Assembly: GCA_003167475.1 (NCBI GenBank)
Contig: PMTB01000238.1
Location: 245 to 9,302, forward strand
Length of the DNA stretch: 9,058 bases
Source: a candidate division FCPU426 bacterium
GTDB lineage: Bacteria > Oederibacteriota > PGYV01 > Palsa-1178
Direction: 5' to 3'
Below, piece after piece: positions 1 through 7,229 of this stretch. How positions within the stretch are numbered: position 1 is the first letter of the stretch; each line of letters begins with the position of its first letter. The notes under the pieces were generated by a model. That model did not search any database. It saw only the letters and a program-made list of their open reading frames with translations, and was not told where the DNA came from. The position numbers were made by a program, and so were the translations under genes.

Positions 1-1091
1 AATTTGATGGCGTTGCCGATGAGTTCTTCCGCGGCAATGGCTTTCCAGTACGGCATATCGTACGAATCTTTGGGATCAGACAATTCACATGTTTTTTTGT
101 ATACAAGCATGAACCTTTCCGTGGTTTCCACGGCGTCAAAAGCTATGTCCGTGCCTGTCAGTGATATGTTCTCTATTTCCACGAAAAAAAGCAGCCTTTT
201 CATCAGGTTGTCCATGACCTCGCTGTTGCGGACGATAGCCGTTATGACTTCCTGCAGTTTGACGTCGCTCTCAAAAACGCTCAACATGGTCGAATAGCCG
301 CTTATGACCGAGAGCGGCCCCTTGAGTTTGGCGGATATCAAGTTTAAAAAATCCATTTTAATTTTATTGCCGGAATAATCCGCGGTGACATCCTTCATGA
401 CAAAAACATACGAACATTTTGCGGAGTTTGCCTGCCCTGTTTTGTAGTACTCTGTTGAAAGATATAGCCGGGGACTTGTTGCGGTTGACGGTATTCCCAC
501 GGTGAATTTCCCTTTTCTGAACCGGGTTTCAAGTATAAAACCGCTTTTTTTCAGCAACATGTCCTCGAGGCTGCCGATGGGAGACTTAAGTCCCAGCATG
601 CCCATGGCTGTCCTGTTCATATGTACTATATTGTAGGAACTGTCTGTCAGGATCGCGCCTTCAAGCACAAGGTCCATCACTCCCGCCAGCTGTTCCTTTT
701 CGGTGATCTGCCTGCGTAATAATGACAGGCCTGCCTGTGTTTTAACCTTAAAGACAAGTTCAGCCCTGTCAAAAGGCTTGAATATGTAGTCGTCCGCGCC
801 GGCGCCCAGCCCCTTTAGCTTGTCTTCCCTGTCGGTCAGGCTGGTAAGAAGTATGACCGGGATTGTTTTGGTTTTCTCGTTCCGGCGTATCTCTTTGAGC
901 ACGGAAAATCCCGATATGCCCGGCATCACCACGTCAAGCAGAACCAGGTCGGGTTCGTTGGTTGATAAATATTCAAGCGCTTCTTCGCCGTTTTTCGACT
1001 ATATCAGGACATAACCCTGGAGTTCAAGAAGGGCATCAATCAGTTCGATGTTCGCGGGCTCGTCGTCAACTATCAGAATTTTTATTTCCAC
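1..1091 (-). pseudogene. Receiver-PAS-histidine-kinase-like protein, interrupted by TAG and cut by window edge
   Basis: Reading from GTG at 1091 gives 363 codons to the window edge. Residues 1-120 are a receiver domain with the D9-D10 acidic pair, phospho-acceptor D53, T83 and K105 followed by PF. Residues about 135-235 resemble a PAS sensor domain. Residues about 246-310 match the HisKA dimerisation helices, but where the family has S-H-E-L-R-T-P-L this protein has S-A-K-L-K-G-P-L, so the phospho-accepting histidine is Ala254. The last residues (EELIGNAIK) look like the N box of an HATPase_c domain that continues past the edge. Codon 31 is TAG (999-1001), inside the receiver, while homology continues in the same frame on both sides. 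The GTG start is chosen because AAGGGA (1104-1099) lies 7 nt upstream and the receiver begins at once; an ATG two bases earlier is out of frame and stops quickly. The gap to the HD-GYP gene is 4 nt, so it is co-transcribed. It is either a recent pseudogene, a sequence error or a recoded gene. Confidence 0.8.
999..1001 (-). other. In-frame TAG codon inside receiver domain
   Basis: This is codon 31 counted from the GTG at 1091. The residues before it (ELQGYVLI) and after it (SKNGEEALEYL) are continuous receiver sequence in one frame, so no indel is involved. A single base change from CAG, AAG, GAG, TGG, TCG, TTG, TAC or TAT would explain it. No start codon with a Shine-Dalgarno site lies just downstream, and any restart would lack the acidic pair of the receiver. 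Confidence 0.85.
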
Positions 1092-1095
1092 ATTA

Positions 1096-2967
1096 TTATC
1101 CCTTCAGTTTATTGTATATTTCTTCGAACGCGGCCGCATGGTCAATAAAAACAGACAATACATCAGGCGCGAAATGAGCGGGTTTTGTCCTTCCGTCGCC
1201 GTTCACGATTATTCCATACGTTTTTTCATGCGAAAAAGCGGGCTTATAGACGCGTTCATTCCTCAGAGCGTCATACTGGTCCGCCACGGCGGCGATACGC
1301 GCTTCAAGGGGGATTTCTTCCCCTTTCAAGCCTTTGGGGTAACCGCTGCCGTCCCATTTTTCATGATGGCTGGCCGCTATATTCTTGCCCATCCCGAATT
1401 TTCCGTGGTCCCCGATTATCTTTGCCCCGTAAACAGTGTGCAATTTCATCACTTCAAACTCTTCTTCCGTAAGCGCCGACGGTTTTTTCAGTATCGCGGC
1501 CGGCACGTGTATCTTGCCCACATCATGCAGCTGGGCCTGCATGCGTATCTTATCGGTGAAATCCCGGCTCATTCCCATCTTTTCCGAGAGCAGAGCGGCG
1601 TATTCCCCGACCCTTATGACGTGAAGCCCGGTGTCCTCGTCATTTGCTTCGGCCGCGCGCGCGAGCGTCAGGATGAGGTAATCGTATGCCCTTTCCGTCT
1701 CCATGATCTCGGCGGCTATGGAATACAGGAACATGATCTGCATTACTATGGCTTTTAACACCACCATGTCCTCGTCATTGACAGGTTTTACAAAACCATA
1801 AGAGACAACGCATAACCCCGCCCCGGCGCGGCAAATATAATTGCCCGCGTTGATCCCTATCTTGGCCAGGGCTTCGGCTGTGCCGTGCGCCTCCCGTGAC
1901 AATGATTCGCCGCCGCTTGTATAAAAGAACCTCGCGGCACCGTCAAAAAGGAACGTAAGGTTCTCCCCTTCGACGGGTTTACCCGCTTTATAGCTGTCAC
2001 GGTCCGCCATATCATAGTTTACCCATCCGGTTTCCGGAGTGCCAAAAAGCACACCGCGCGCAGATCGTCCTTTTCCGGAATTCGTGCCCCTTATCAACGC
2101 GTCAACTTCGGAGAAAAAATTAAACCTGCCGCCTTTGAGCAGTTCTGCGGACCTGTTGCCGCGGTCGGTAAGCCCGGAAAGGACGTTGAAAAGCGATATT
2201 AGTTTGGAATTCTGTTCCCTTATCTCAAGCAGTTTTCTGATCCTGGTCAGCACTTCGGTTTTTTCAAAAGGCTTGGTTATAAAATCACCCGCGCCTGCAT
2301 CTATGCTTTTGATCCTGTCTTCCTTTGAGGATAATGCCGTGATCATGATGACGGGCACCCTTGCGGTATCGGGGGATGCCTTGATGAGCCGGCAGACTTC
2401 AAATCCGTCCATACCCGGCATCATAACATCCAGCAGGACAAGGTCGGCCTCTTCCCGTTTTAGGGTAACAAGAGCGCCATGTCCTTCTGTCGCGGTCAAT
2501 ACCTCATAACCCGCGGGCACAAGTATGGCTTCAAGCAGTTCCAGGTTCAAAGGTTCGTCATCCACACAGAGAATTTTTGCCCTGCTAAGCGGTGCGAAAT
2601 TCAGGCGTCTGTAATTGCCTATAAAATCCTTGAATTTTTCAGCGTCAACCGGAAACTGCAAATATCCGTCAAAGCCCTCCTTTTCCGCGGTAAACGGGGC
2701 TTGTGTCAGGTCATGGGCGGCTATCGCTATAATTTTGGCGTTCCCCGCCGCTGTCAGATGTTTTATTGCCTCAAGTTCGCCGGGGCCCTCGTTCTTGGGC
2801 ATGGCCAGGTCCATGAGTATAAGTTCGGGCATGAACTGCAGTGCTTTTTCACGCGTTTCCCTGATGTCGCGCGAGGTCTGCGTTTCACAACCGTACTTCA
2901 AAAGCATCTCGTTTAAAAGTCCGCTATCCTTCATGTTTTCAACGGCAATGAGCACTTTCATCGGCAT
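1096..2967 (-). CDS. Response regulator with two receivers, GAF-like region and HD-GYP c-di-GMP phosphodiesterase
   Basis: This 623-residue cytoplasmic protein probably hydrolyses cyclic di-GMP under phosphorylation control. Residues 4-120 are a receiver-like domain that keeps D53 but has lost the acidic pair (V9-E10-N11), the switch Thr (Ala83/84) and the Lys before Pro (Phe105). Residues 130-250 are a canonical receiver with D136-D137, D180, T210 and K232. Residues about 285-425 have GAF-like features and no clear binding motif. Residues 431-623 are an HD-GYP domain with H449, H481-D482 (HDVGK), H510, H534-H535 in HHEKWDGSGYP, and D563, so the expected metal ligands are present. One family position differs near the end: HFAP where HFDP is common. 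ATG at 2967 has AGGAAGG 7 nt upstream; a second ATG two codons later is possible. It lies 18 nt after the single-domain receiver gene and 4 nt before the pseudokinase gene, in one operon. The HD-GYP call is firm; the GAF call is tentative. Confidence 0.95.
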   Translation of the reverse strand: MPMKVLIAVENMKDSGLLNEMLLKYGCETQTSRDIRETREKALQFMPELILMDLAMPKNEGPGELEAIKHLTAAGNAKIIAIAAHDLTQAPFTAEKEGFDGYLQFPVDAEKFKDFIGNYRRLNFAPLSRAKILCVDDEPLNLELLEAILVPAGYEVLTATEGHGALVTLKREEADLVLLDVMMPGMDGFEVCRLIKASPDTARVPVIMITALSSKEDRIKSIDAGAGDFITKPFEKTEVLTRIRKLLEIREQNSKLISLFNVLSGLTDRGNRSAELLKGGRFNFFSEVDALIRGTNSGKGRSARGVLFGTPETGWVNYDMADRDSYKAGKPVEGENLTFLFDGAARFFYTSGGESLSREAHGTAEALAKIGINAGNYICRAGAGLCVVSYGFVKPVNDEDMVVLKAIVMQIMFLYSIAAEIMETERAYDYLILTLARAAEANDEDTGLHVIRVGEYAALLSEKMGMSRDFTDKIRMQAQLHDVGKIHVPAAILKKPSALTEEEFEVMKLHTVYGAKIIGDHGKFGMGKNIAASHHEKWDGSGYPKGLKGEEIPLEARIAAVADQYDALRNERVYKPAFSHEKTYGIIVNGDGRTKPAHFAPDVLSVFIDHAAAFEEIYNKLKG

Positions 2968-2974
2968 TTTTTCA

Positions 2975-2981
2975 CCTTCCT
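2975..2981 (-). promoter_or_regulatory. Ribosome binding site for the HD-GYP gene
   Basis: AGGAAGG on the minus strand, 7 nt before ATG 2967. It fills most of the 18-nt gap after the preceding stop codon and fixes the start. Confidence 0.75.
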
Positions 2982-2985
2982 ATTG

Positions 2986-3354
2986 TCATTTTATAAAATC
3001 CCCTATTTCTTTCGCAAAAGTACGTGTGTTTATCGGCTTGCCTATGAAGCCCGAGTTTGCTATGTTCTGCAGTTCGGTCCGCCCTTCGGGCATAACGGAA
3101 GCGGTAACAAATACTATCGGTATATCCTTCGTTGTCTTGTCTTTTCTTATGACCTTGGCGGCCTCGGACCCGCGCATGTCCGGAAGCCTTACGTCCATAA
3201 TCACCACATCCGGTTTTTCCCGAAGTGTGATGGATATACCCGTAGCGGCGTTTTCAGCCTCAAAAACGGTGAATCCGGCAAGCTCCAAAAGATCGGTTTC
3301 GAGCATCAGGTTGTTTATATTGTCATCCACCACCACAACTGTACGTTTTTTCAT
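2986..3354 (-). CDS. Single-domain response regulator (CheY/DivK type)
   Basis: The protein is 122 residues, the usual size of a lone receiver domain, with no output domain. It has the acidic pair D10-D11, phospho-acceptor D54 in VVIMDVRLPD, switch residue T84, and K106 followed by Pro, so it should be phosphorylatable. Its ATG overlaps the TGA of the upstream sensor kinase by four bases (ATGA), which indicates translational coupling and equal production; a GGGAG lies 12 nt upstream, rather far for a strong independent site. A cognate relation to the large kinase at 6929-3351 is likely because that kinase carries no receiver of its own. The protein could be a phosphorelay intermediate or act by binding a partner such as the HD-GYP protein downstream; the sequence does not decide which. 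Confidence 0.95.
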   Translation of the reverse strand: MKKRTVVVVDDNINNLMLETDLLELAGFTVFEAENAATGISITLREKPDVVIMDVRLPDMRGSEAAKVIRKDKTTKDIPIVFVTASVMPEGRTELQNIANSGFIGKPINTRTFAKEIGDFIK

Positions 3355-6300
3355 ACTAAGACCACACTCCCTGATTTTATCGGCAGCGCGAATCTGACGA
3401 GCGTGCCGTGGTTCAAACCTTCCGACACCACGGAAAAACTGCCTCCGTGGAGTTCCACCATTTTTTTCGAAAGAGGCAGTCCAAGCCCCGTCCCTTCAGT
3501 CACCCTGGAGTAAGGGGTGTCCACCCTGAAAAAACCCTCGAATATTTTTTCCATGTTTTCGCGCGCTATACCAACCCCGGTGTCCCATACTTCCACTTGC
3601 ACGCTGTCTATGACACGTTTTGCCCTTATGCCTATTTTCCCGCCTTCAGGGGTGAATTTGACCGCGTTGGAGAGCAGGTTATAGATTATTTCCTTCACCT
3701 TAAGTTCGTCCGCCTCTATTGCGGGAAGATCGTCGACAAGGTCGAGTTCTATCTGGAGTTTCTTTTTTCCTGCCATATCGGCCACAAGGCGCGATATTTC
3801 CATCAGAAGCGCCTTCATCGGCAGGCTGACGATGGACAATTTCATTTTTCCGGATTCGACCTTTGCCATGTCGAGTATCTGGTTGATGAGCAGAAGAAGG
3901 TGCTTGCCGCTTGTGAGCACGTTATTGACGTACCTTTTCTGCTTTTCATTGAGCGTGCCGAAAGTCTCGTCATAGAGCACCTCGGAAAAACCGTTTATGG
4001 AGTTCAGCGGGGTGCGCAGTTCGTGGGACATGTTAGCCAGGAACTCGGACTTTGCCGTGGCCGCGCGTTTTAATTCCGTAGTCAAATCTTTAAGTTCCTC
4101 GCGCGCCCTTTCAAGGCCGTTCTCTATGTCCCTGCGGCCCGTTATGTCCTCTATGGACAATAGTATTATGCGGTCCTTGCCGAGCACTCTTTTTATCTGC
4201 CGGGCGTTCAAAAGCATGATGCGCCTGCCTATTGTGGCAAAATTGTGCTCAACCTCGTAATTATCAAATGTGGCCTTTTGCGGAAGGATAGTCTCAAGAA
4301 GTTCCCGCAGTTTTGGTATGTTCCACTGCTTGTTGCCGAGGTCATATATGAGCTGGCCCACGGTCTCTTCGGGGTTCACTTTAAAAAACTCATAAAAAGC
4401 GCGGCTGACAGAAACAACTCTCAATCCCTGGTCCAGGACTATCAAGGGCTCGCGCAGCGTGTTGATAATACTTTCGGAATATTCCCGCGCCGCATCTTCT
4501 GATATTTTGGTGGTCGCCAGTTCCTTGCGGGCTTTTTCGAGGCCGTTCTCTATTTCCCTGCGTTCGGTGATATCCTCTATGGAAAGAAGTATTATGCGTT
4601 CCTTTCCAAGCACCCGCTGTATCTGCCGGGCGTTTAAAAGCATGATGCGCCTGCCTATCGTGGTAAAGTCATGTTCAACAACGTAATTGTCAAAGGTTGC
4701 TTTTTGCGGCAGAATCGTTTCCAGCAGCTCGCGAAGTTTCGGTATATCCCACTGTTTGTTTCCCAAGTCATAAATAAGCTGACCGAGTGTTTCTTTGGCT
4801 TTCACCTTAAAAACCTCATAAAAAGCCCGGCTGGCCGACACTACCCTCAAATCCTGGTCGAGGGCTATCAAAGGTTCGCGAATGGTATTTATTATGCTCT
4901 CCGAGTATTCCCTGGCCGCGTCTTCAGATATTTTCGTGGCCTCAAGTTCTTTGCGCGCCTTTTCAAGCCCGTTTTCTATTTCCCTGCGTTCGGTAATATC
5001 CTCTATGGAAAGAAGTATTATGCGCTCTTTTCCAAGCACCCGCTGGATCTGCCGGGCGTTTAAAAGCATGATACGCCTGCCTATTGTCGTAAAGTCGTGC
5101 TCTACCTCATAATTGTCAAAGGTGGCCTTTTGCGGAAGAATGTTTTCAAGTAGTTCCCGGAGTTTCGGAATATCCCACTGTTTGTTGCCAAGGTCATAGA
5201 TAAGCTGTCCCAGCGTCTCGGCCGGTTTTACTTTAAAGACTTCATAGAAAGAACGGCTGGCTGATACCACCCTTAAATTCTGGTCCACAGCTATCAAAGG
5301 TTCGCGTATGGTGTTTATGATGCTTTCCGAGTATTCCCTGGCGGCGTCTTCGGATATTTTTATGGCTTCGAGTTCCTTGCGCGCCTTTTCAAGGCCGTTT
5401 TCTATTTCCCTGCGTTCCGTGATGTCCTCGATCGCAAGGAGTATTATGCGTTCTTTGCCAAGAACGCGCTGGATCTGCCTGGCATTCAGGAGCATTATTC
5501 GCCTGCCTATGGTGGTAAAGTCGTGTTCCACCTCGTAATTGTCAAAGGTGGCCTTTTGCGGAAGTATATTTTCGAGGAGTTCCCGGAGTTTCGGGATATC
5601 CCACTGCTTGTTGCCCAGGTCGTATATAAGCTGTCCCACGGTCTCTTCCTGCTTGACCTTGAAAACTTCGTAAAATGAACGGCTGACGGACACAACCCTC
5701 AGGTCCTGGTCCAGCGATATCAGTGGTTCGCGTATCGTATTGATTATACTTTCGGAATATTCCCGGGCCTCATCTTCCGACTTTTTGATTATATCAAGCT
5801 GCATCCTCGTTTTTTCAAGTCCCAATTCAATAACTGAGTGTTCCGTAACATCGCGGAACACAAGCACCGCGCCGGAAACATGTCCGTCGCGGTTGCGTAT
5901 GGGCGCGCATGAGTCCCCTATGACATATTCGGTTTTGTCGCGCGATATTAGTACGGTGTGGTTTGCCAAACCGTGCACTGTTCCGTGGTCCAGGGTATCC
6001 TGCACGGGGATAACGGCCGGCTGGCGCGTATCCTGGTTTATGATATGGAATATTTCCTCAACGGGACGGCCAATAGCTTCCTCCTGCGGCCAACCGGTGA
6101 GTTTTTCAGCGTGAGGGTTCAAAAGCGTCACAATACCAAGCGCGTCGGTCGCCAAAACAGCGTCGCCTATGGAGTTGAGGGTGACGGCGAATTTTTCCTC
6201 GCTCACCTGAAGACTGGCATTGACCTGCTGTAGCTGCGCGTTCATGTCTTCCTGCAAACCGAGAAGGCGCTTTGTTTCCTCCTGCACTTTATTCTTCAGC

Positions 6301-6929
6301 GCGTTCTGCGATTCGCGGTATATCATGTAAGCGAATATAACCGCGAAGAACAGTGTGAAAATGCTTGCCGCTATGATAACAATAAACAACCGCCTCATAT
6401 TTGACTGGAACTGTGCCTCATTGCTGTCGAGCACGGTCTGTTCGGCCTTTATAAAACCGTTCATTTCCACGCGGATTGAGTCCATGATATCTTTGCCCTT
6501 GCCGCTGCTCACGGCCGCAATTACCGCGCCCATATCATTTTTTCGGCGCAGGCTTATCACCCCGGCCATCTCGTCCATTTTAGAATTAACAAGGTGGGTT
6601 ATGGCTCCAAGGTGTTTGCGCGCCGAAGCGATGTAAGTGAGTTTCAAAAGTTCCTCAAGATGGGAGTTGATATTGCCCCGCACCGCGTTGTATGGTTCCA
6701 GAAAGTTTTCGTTACCGGTAAGGGCGTAACCGCGCTGGCCTGTCTCCGCGTCCTTTAATTCCGAAAGCAGGGTTTGGGCGCTGTTTATGACCGCGGAAAT
6801 ATGGCGCTTGTCGTCCGCCGTTCTCCCTATCTGCACAAAAGCCCAAAATGACGCGCCCACCACGGCGCCGGCAACAACAATCATGCCTATACCGGTCAAC
6901 CATGAAGTTGTTTTACGCGCGTTCATCAT
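3351..6929 (-). CDS. Membrane sensor histidine kinase: CHASE3, five PAS domains (four near-identical), HisKA, HATPase_c
   Basis: This protein of about 1192 residues senses a signal and autophosphorylates on histidine. In order: membrane segment 10-35; periplasmic CHASE3 domain about 38-175 with the typical D-A-E-T-G-Q-R-G-Y segment; membrane segment 181-204; helical linker about 205-245; PAS about 244-365; four repeats of 142 residues at 389-530, 531-672, 673-814 and 815 to about 946, each a PAS core followed by a signalling helix; HisKA with His969 in MSHELRTPL; HATPase_c with N box (LLSNAVKF near 1088), G1 (DTGVG, 1116), F box (FEGFF) and G2 (GTGLGL, 1146-1151). All catalytic motifs are present and there is no receiver. 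Tandem ATGs at 6929 and 6926 are the best starts although neither has a Shine-Dalgarno site; the stop of the small upstream ORF lies within them, suggesting coupled initiation. A TTG at 6959 would add 10 residues without a clear site. The ligand of CHASE3 and the PAS domains is unknown. Confidence 0.96.
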   Translation of the reverse strand: MMNARKTTSWLTGIGMIVVAGAVVGASFWAFVQIGRTADDKRHISAVINSAQTLLSELKDAETGQRGYALTGNENFLEPYNAVRGNINSHLEELLKLTYIASARKHLGAITHLVNSKMDEMAGVISLRRKNDMGAVIAAVSSGKGKDIMDSIRVEMNGFIKAEQTVLDSNEAQFQSNMRRLFIVIIAASIFTLFFAVIFAYMIYRESQNALKNKVQEETKRLLGLQEDMNAQLQQVNASLQVSEEKFAVTLNSIGDAVLATDALGIVTLLNPHAEKLTGWPQEEAIGRPVEEIFHIINQDTRQPAVIPVQDTLDHGTVHGLANHTVLISRDKTEYVIGDSCAPIRNRDGHVSGAVLVFRDVTEHSVIELGLEKTRMQLDIIKKSEDEAREYSESIINTIREPLISLDQDLRVVSVSRSFYEVFKVKQEETVGQLIYDLGNKQWDIPKLRELLENILPQKATFDNYEVEHDFTTIGRRIMLLNARQIQRVLGKERIILLAIEDITERREIENGLEKARKELEAIKISEDAAREYSESIINTIREPLIAVDQNLRVVSASRSFYEVFKVKPAETLGQLIYDLGNKQWDIPKLRELLENILPQKATFDNYEVEHDFTTIGRRIMLLNARQIQRVLGKERIILLSIEDITERREIENGLEKARKELEATKISEDAAREYSESIINTIREPLIALDQDLRVVSASRAFYEVFKVKAKETLGQLIYDLGNKQWDIPKLRELLETILPQKATFDNYVVEHDFTTIGRRIMLLNARQIQRVLGKERIILLSIEDITERREIENGLEKARKELATTKISEDAAREYSESIINTLREPLIVLDQGLRVVSVSRAFYEFFKVNPEETVGQLIYDLGNKQWNIPKLRELLETILPQKATFDNYEVEHNFATIGRRIMLLNARQIKRVLGKDRIILLSIEDITGRRDIENGLERAREELKDLTTELKRAATAKSEFLANMSHELRTPLNSINGFSEVLYDETFGTLNEKQKRYVNNVLTSGKHLLLLINQILDMAKVESGKMKLSIVSLPMKALLMEISRLVADMAGKKKLQIELDLVDDLPAIEADELKVKEIIYNLLSNAVKFTPEGGKIGIRAKRVIDSVQVEVWDTGVGIARENMEKIFEGFFRVDTPYSRVTEGTGLGLPLSKKMVELHGGSFSVVSEGLNHGTLVRFALPIKSGSVVLV
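4092..5765 (-). repeat. Four tandem 426-bp repeats, each one PAS domain plus linker helix
   Basis: Units start, in coding order, at 5765, 5339, 4913 and 4487, exactly 426 bp (142 codons) apart. Units 1-3 are full length; unit 4 loses similarity around 4092, where its linker runs into the HisKA helix. By hand alignment units 1 and 2, and units 2 and 3, each differ at about 9 of 142 residues. Substitutions cluster at unit positions 17-21, 27, 30, 33 and 39-43, with a few in the linker (133-135), while the segment from GQLIYDLGNKQWDIPKL through the MLLNARQI motif is almost invariant. At DNA level most differences in the invariant segment are silent. The two middle units share the longest identical DNA tracts, so the last duplication or a gene conversion probably involved them. 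Confidence 0.95.
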
Positions 6930-7111
6930 GAAAAATACACGGTGCGCTTTATGACACAAACACCGGTGACCGGAACGCCCGCCAAAGCCCTGCGCTCGGG
7001 AGTCAAACTCAGGAAAAGCGGTATTACGGAACTTTTTGAGAATATCCTGCTTTTCCCGTGAAGTATTCCGTAAATTTCCCGCAGTCTCGCAGCGTTCTTT
7101 TTAATCGTCAT
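6926..7111 (-). CDS. Possible 61-residue protein, translationally coupled to the sensor kinase
   Basis: The reading frame from ATG 7111 has AAGGAG 6 nt upstream, the best Shine-Dalgarno spacing in the window. Its TGA (6928-6926) lies inside the tandem ATG of the kinase gene, which itself lacks a ribosome binding site, so ribosomes ending here could start the kinase. The product begins with a basic, helix-prone stretch (MTIKKNAARLREIYGILHGK) and has a mildly hydrophobic middle (VIPLFLSL) and no motif I recognise. It is too short and polar to be a clear membrane protein. It could be a real small protein, a leader peptide whose translation opens the kinase start, or a remnant. An upstream in-frame ATG at 7126 overlaps the Shine-Dalgarno site and is less likely. 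Confidence 0.5.
   Translation of the reverse strand: MTIKKNAARLREIYGILHGKSRIFSKSSVIPLFLSLTPERRALAGVPVTGVCVIKRTVYFS
7024..7073. repeat. 8-bp inverted repeat within the small ORF
   Basis: TTACGGAA at 7024-7031 and TTCCGTAA at 7066-7073 are perfect reverse complements separated by 34 nt. In RNA they could form a long-loop stem between the ribosome binding site of the small ORF and the kinase start. There is no U-run after it, so it does not look like an intrinsic terminator. Chance occurrence is possible. Confidence 0.3.
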
Positions 7112-7229
7112 TTTTATCTCCTTCATGCGTTTTTCGGATAACAAAATGTTGTTAACAAATGATACATCCGGGACGGATATTTAGGTAGGGAGTTAATCTG
7201 CTTTTTATCGACTTATATCTGAATTGCGG
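7112..7229 (-). promoter_or_regulatory. Intergenic region probably holding the promoter of the kinase operon
   Basis: This 118-nt AT-rich gap separates the end of the split kinase gene from the small ORF and is the largest non-coding stretch in the window. It contains a perfect 10-bp palindrome, TTGTTAACAA, at 7149-7158, next to a further AACAA/TTGTT pair (7140-7144 and 7149-7153), which could be a regulator site. A short stem (ATCCG/CGGAT, 7166-7178) lacks a following U-run and is not a convincing terminator. No good match to a sigma-70 -35/-10 pair was found, so the promoter assignment rests on position only. Confidence 0.35.
7118..7123 (-). promoter_or_regulatory. Ribosome binding site for the 61-residue ORF
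   Basis: AAGGAG on the minus strand, 6 nt before ATG 7111. It is the main evidence that the small ORF is translated and supports that start over earlier in-frame starts. Confidence 0.65.

Noticed and set aside
1..1091. TAG reassigned to an amino acid in this genome
   Set aside because: It is possible but unsupported: there is only one internal TAG, and the large intact genes in the window contain none; kept only as a test under the TAG finding.
1048..1758. 236-codon open frame on the plus strand
   Set aside because: It lies opposite the end of the HD-GYP gene, whose motifs are unmistakable on the minus strand; the plus-strand translation is rich in F, H, R and Y with no family resemblance.
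2615..3397. 260-codon open frame on the plus strand
   Set aside because: It spans three minus-strand features (HD-GYP start, lone receiver, kinase end) and has the Ser-rich composition of an antisense shadow.
3408..5538. Series of plus-strand frames with repeated Ser/Arg-rich peptides
   Set aside because: They recur every 426 bp only because they are antisense to the PAS repeats; no ribosome binding site or domain supports them.
6930..6959. TTG at 6959 as start of the large kinase
   Set aside because: It adds ten residues unlike a membrane-protein N terminus, has no clear Shine-Dalgarno site, and overlaps the small ORF more deeply than the ATG pair at 6929/6926.
7160..7180. Intrinsic terminator after the split kinase gene
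   Set aside because: The ATCCG/CGGAT stem is only 5 bp and is not followed by a U-run on the minus strand.
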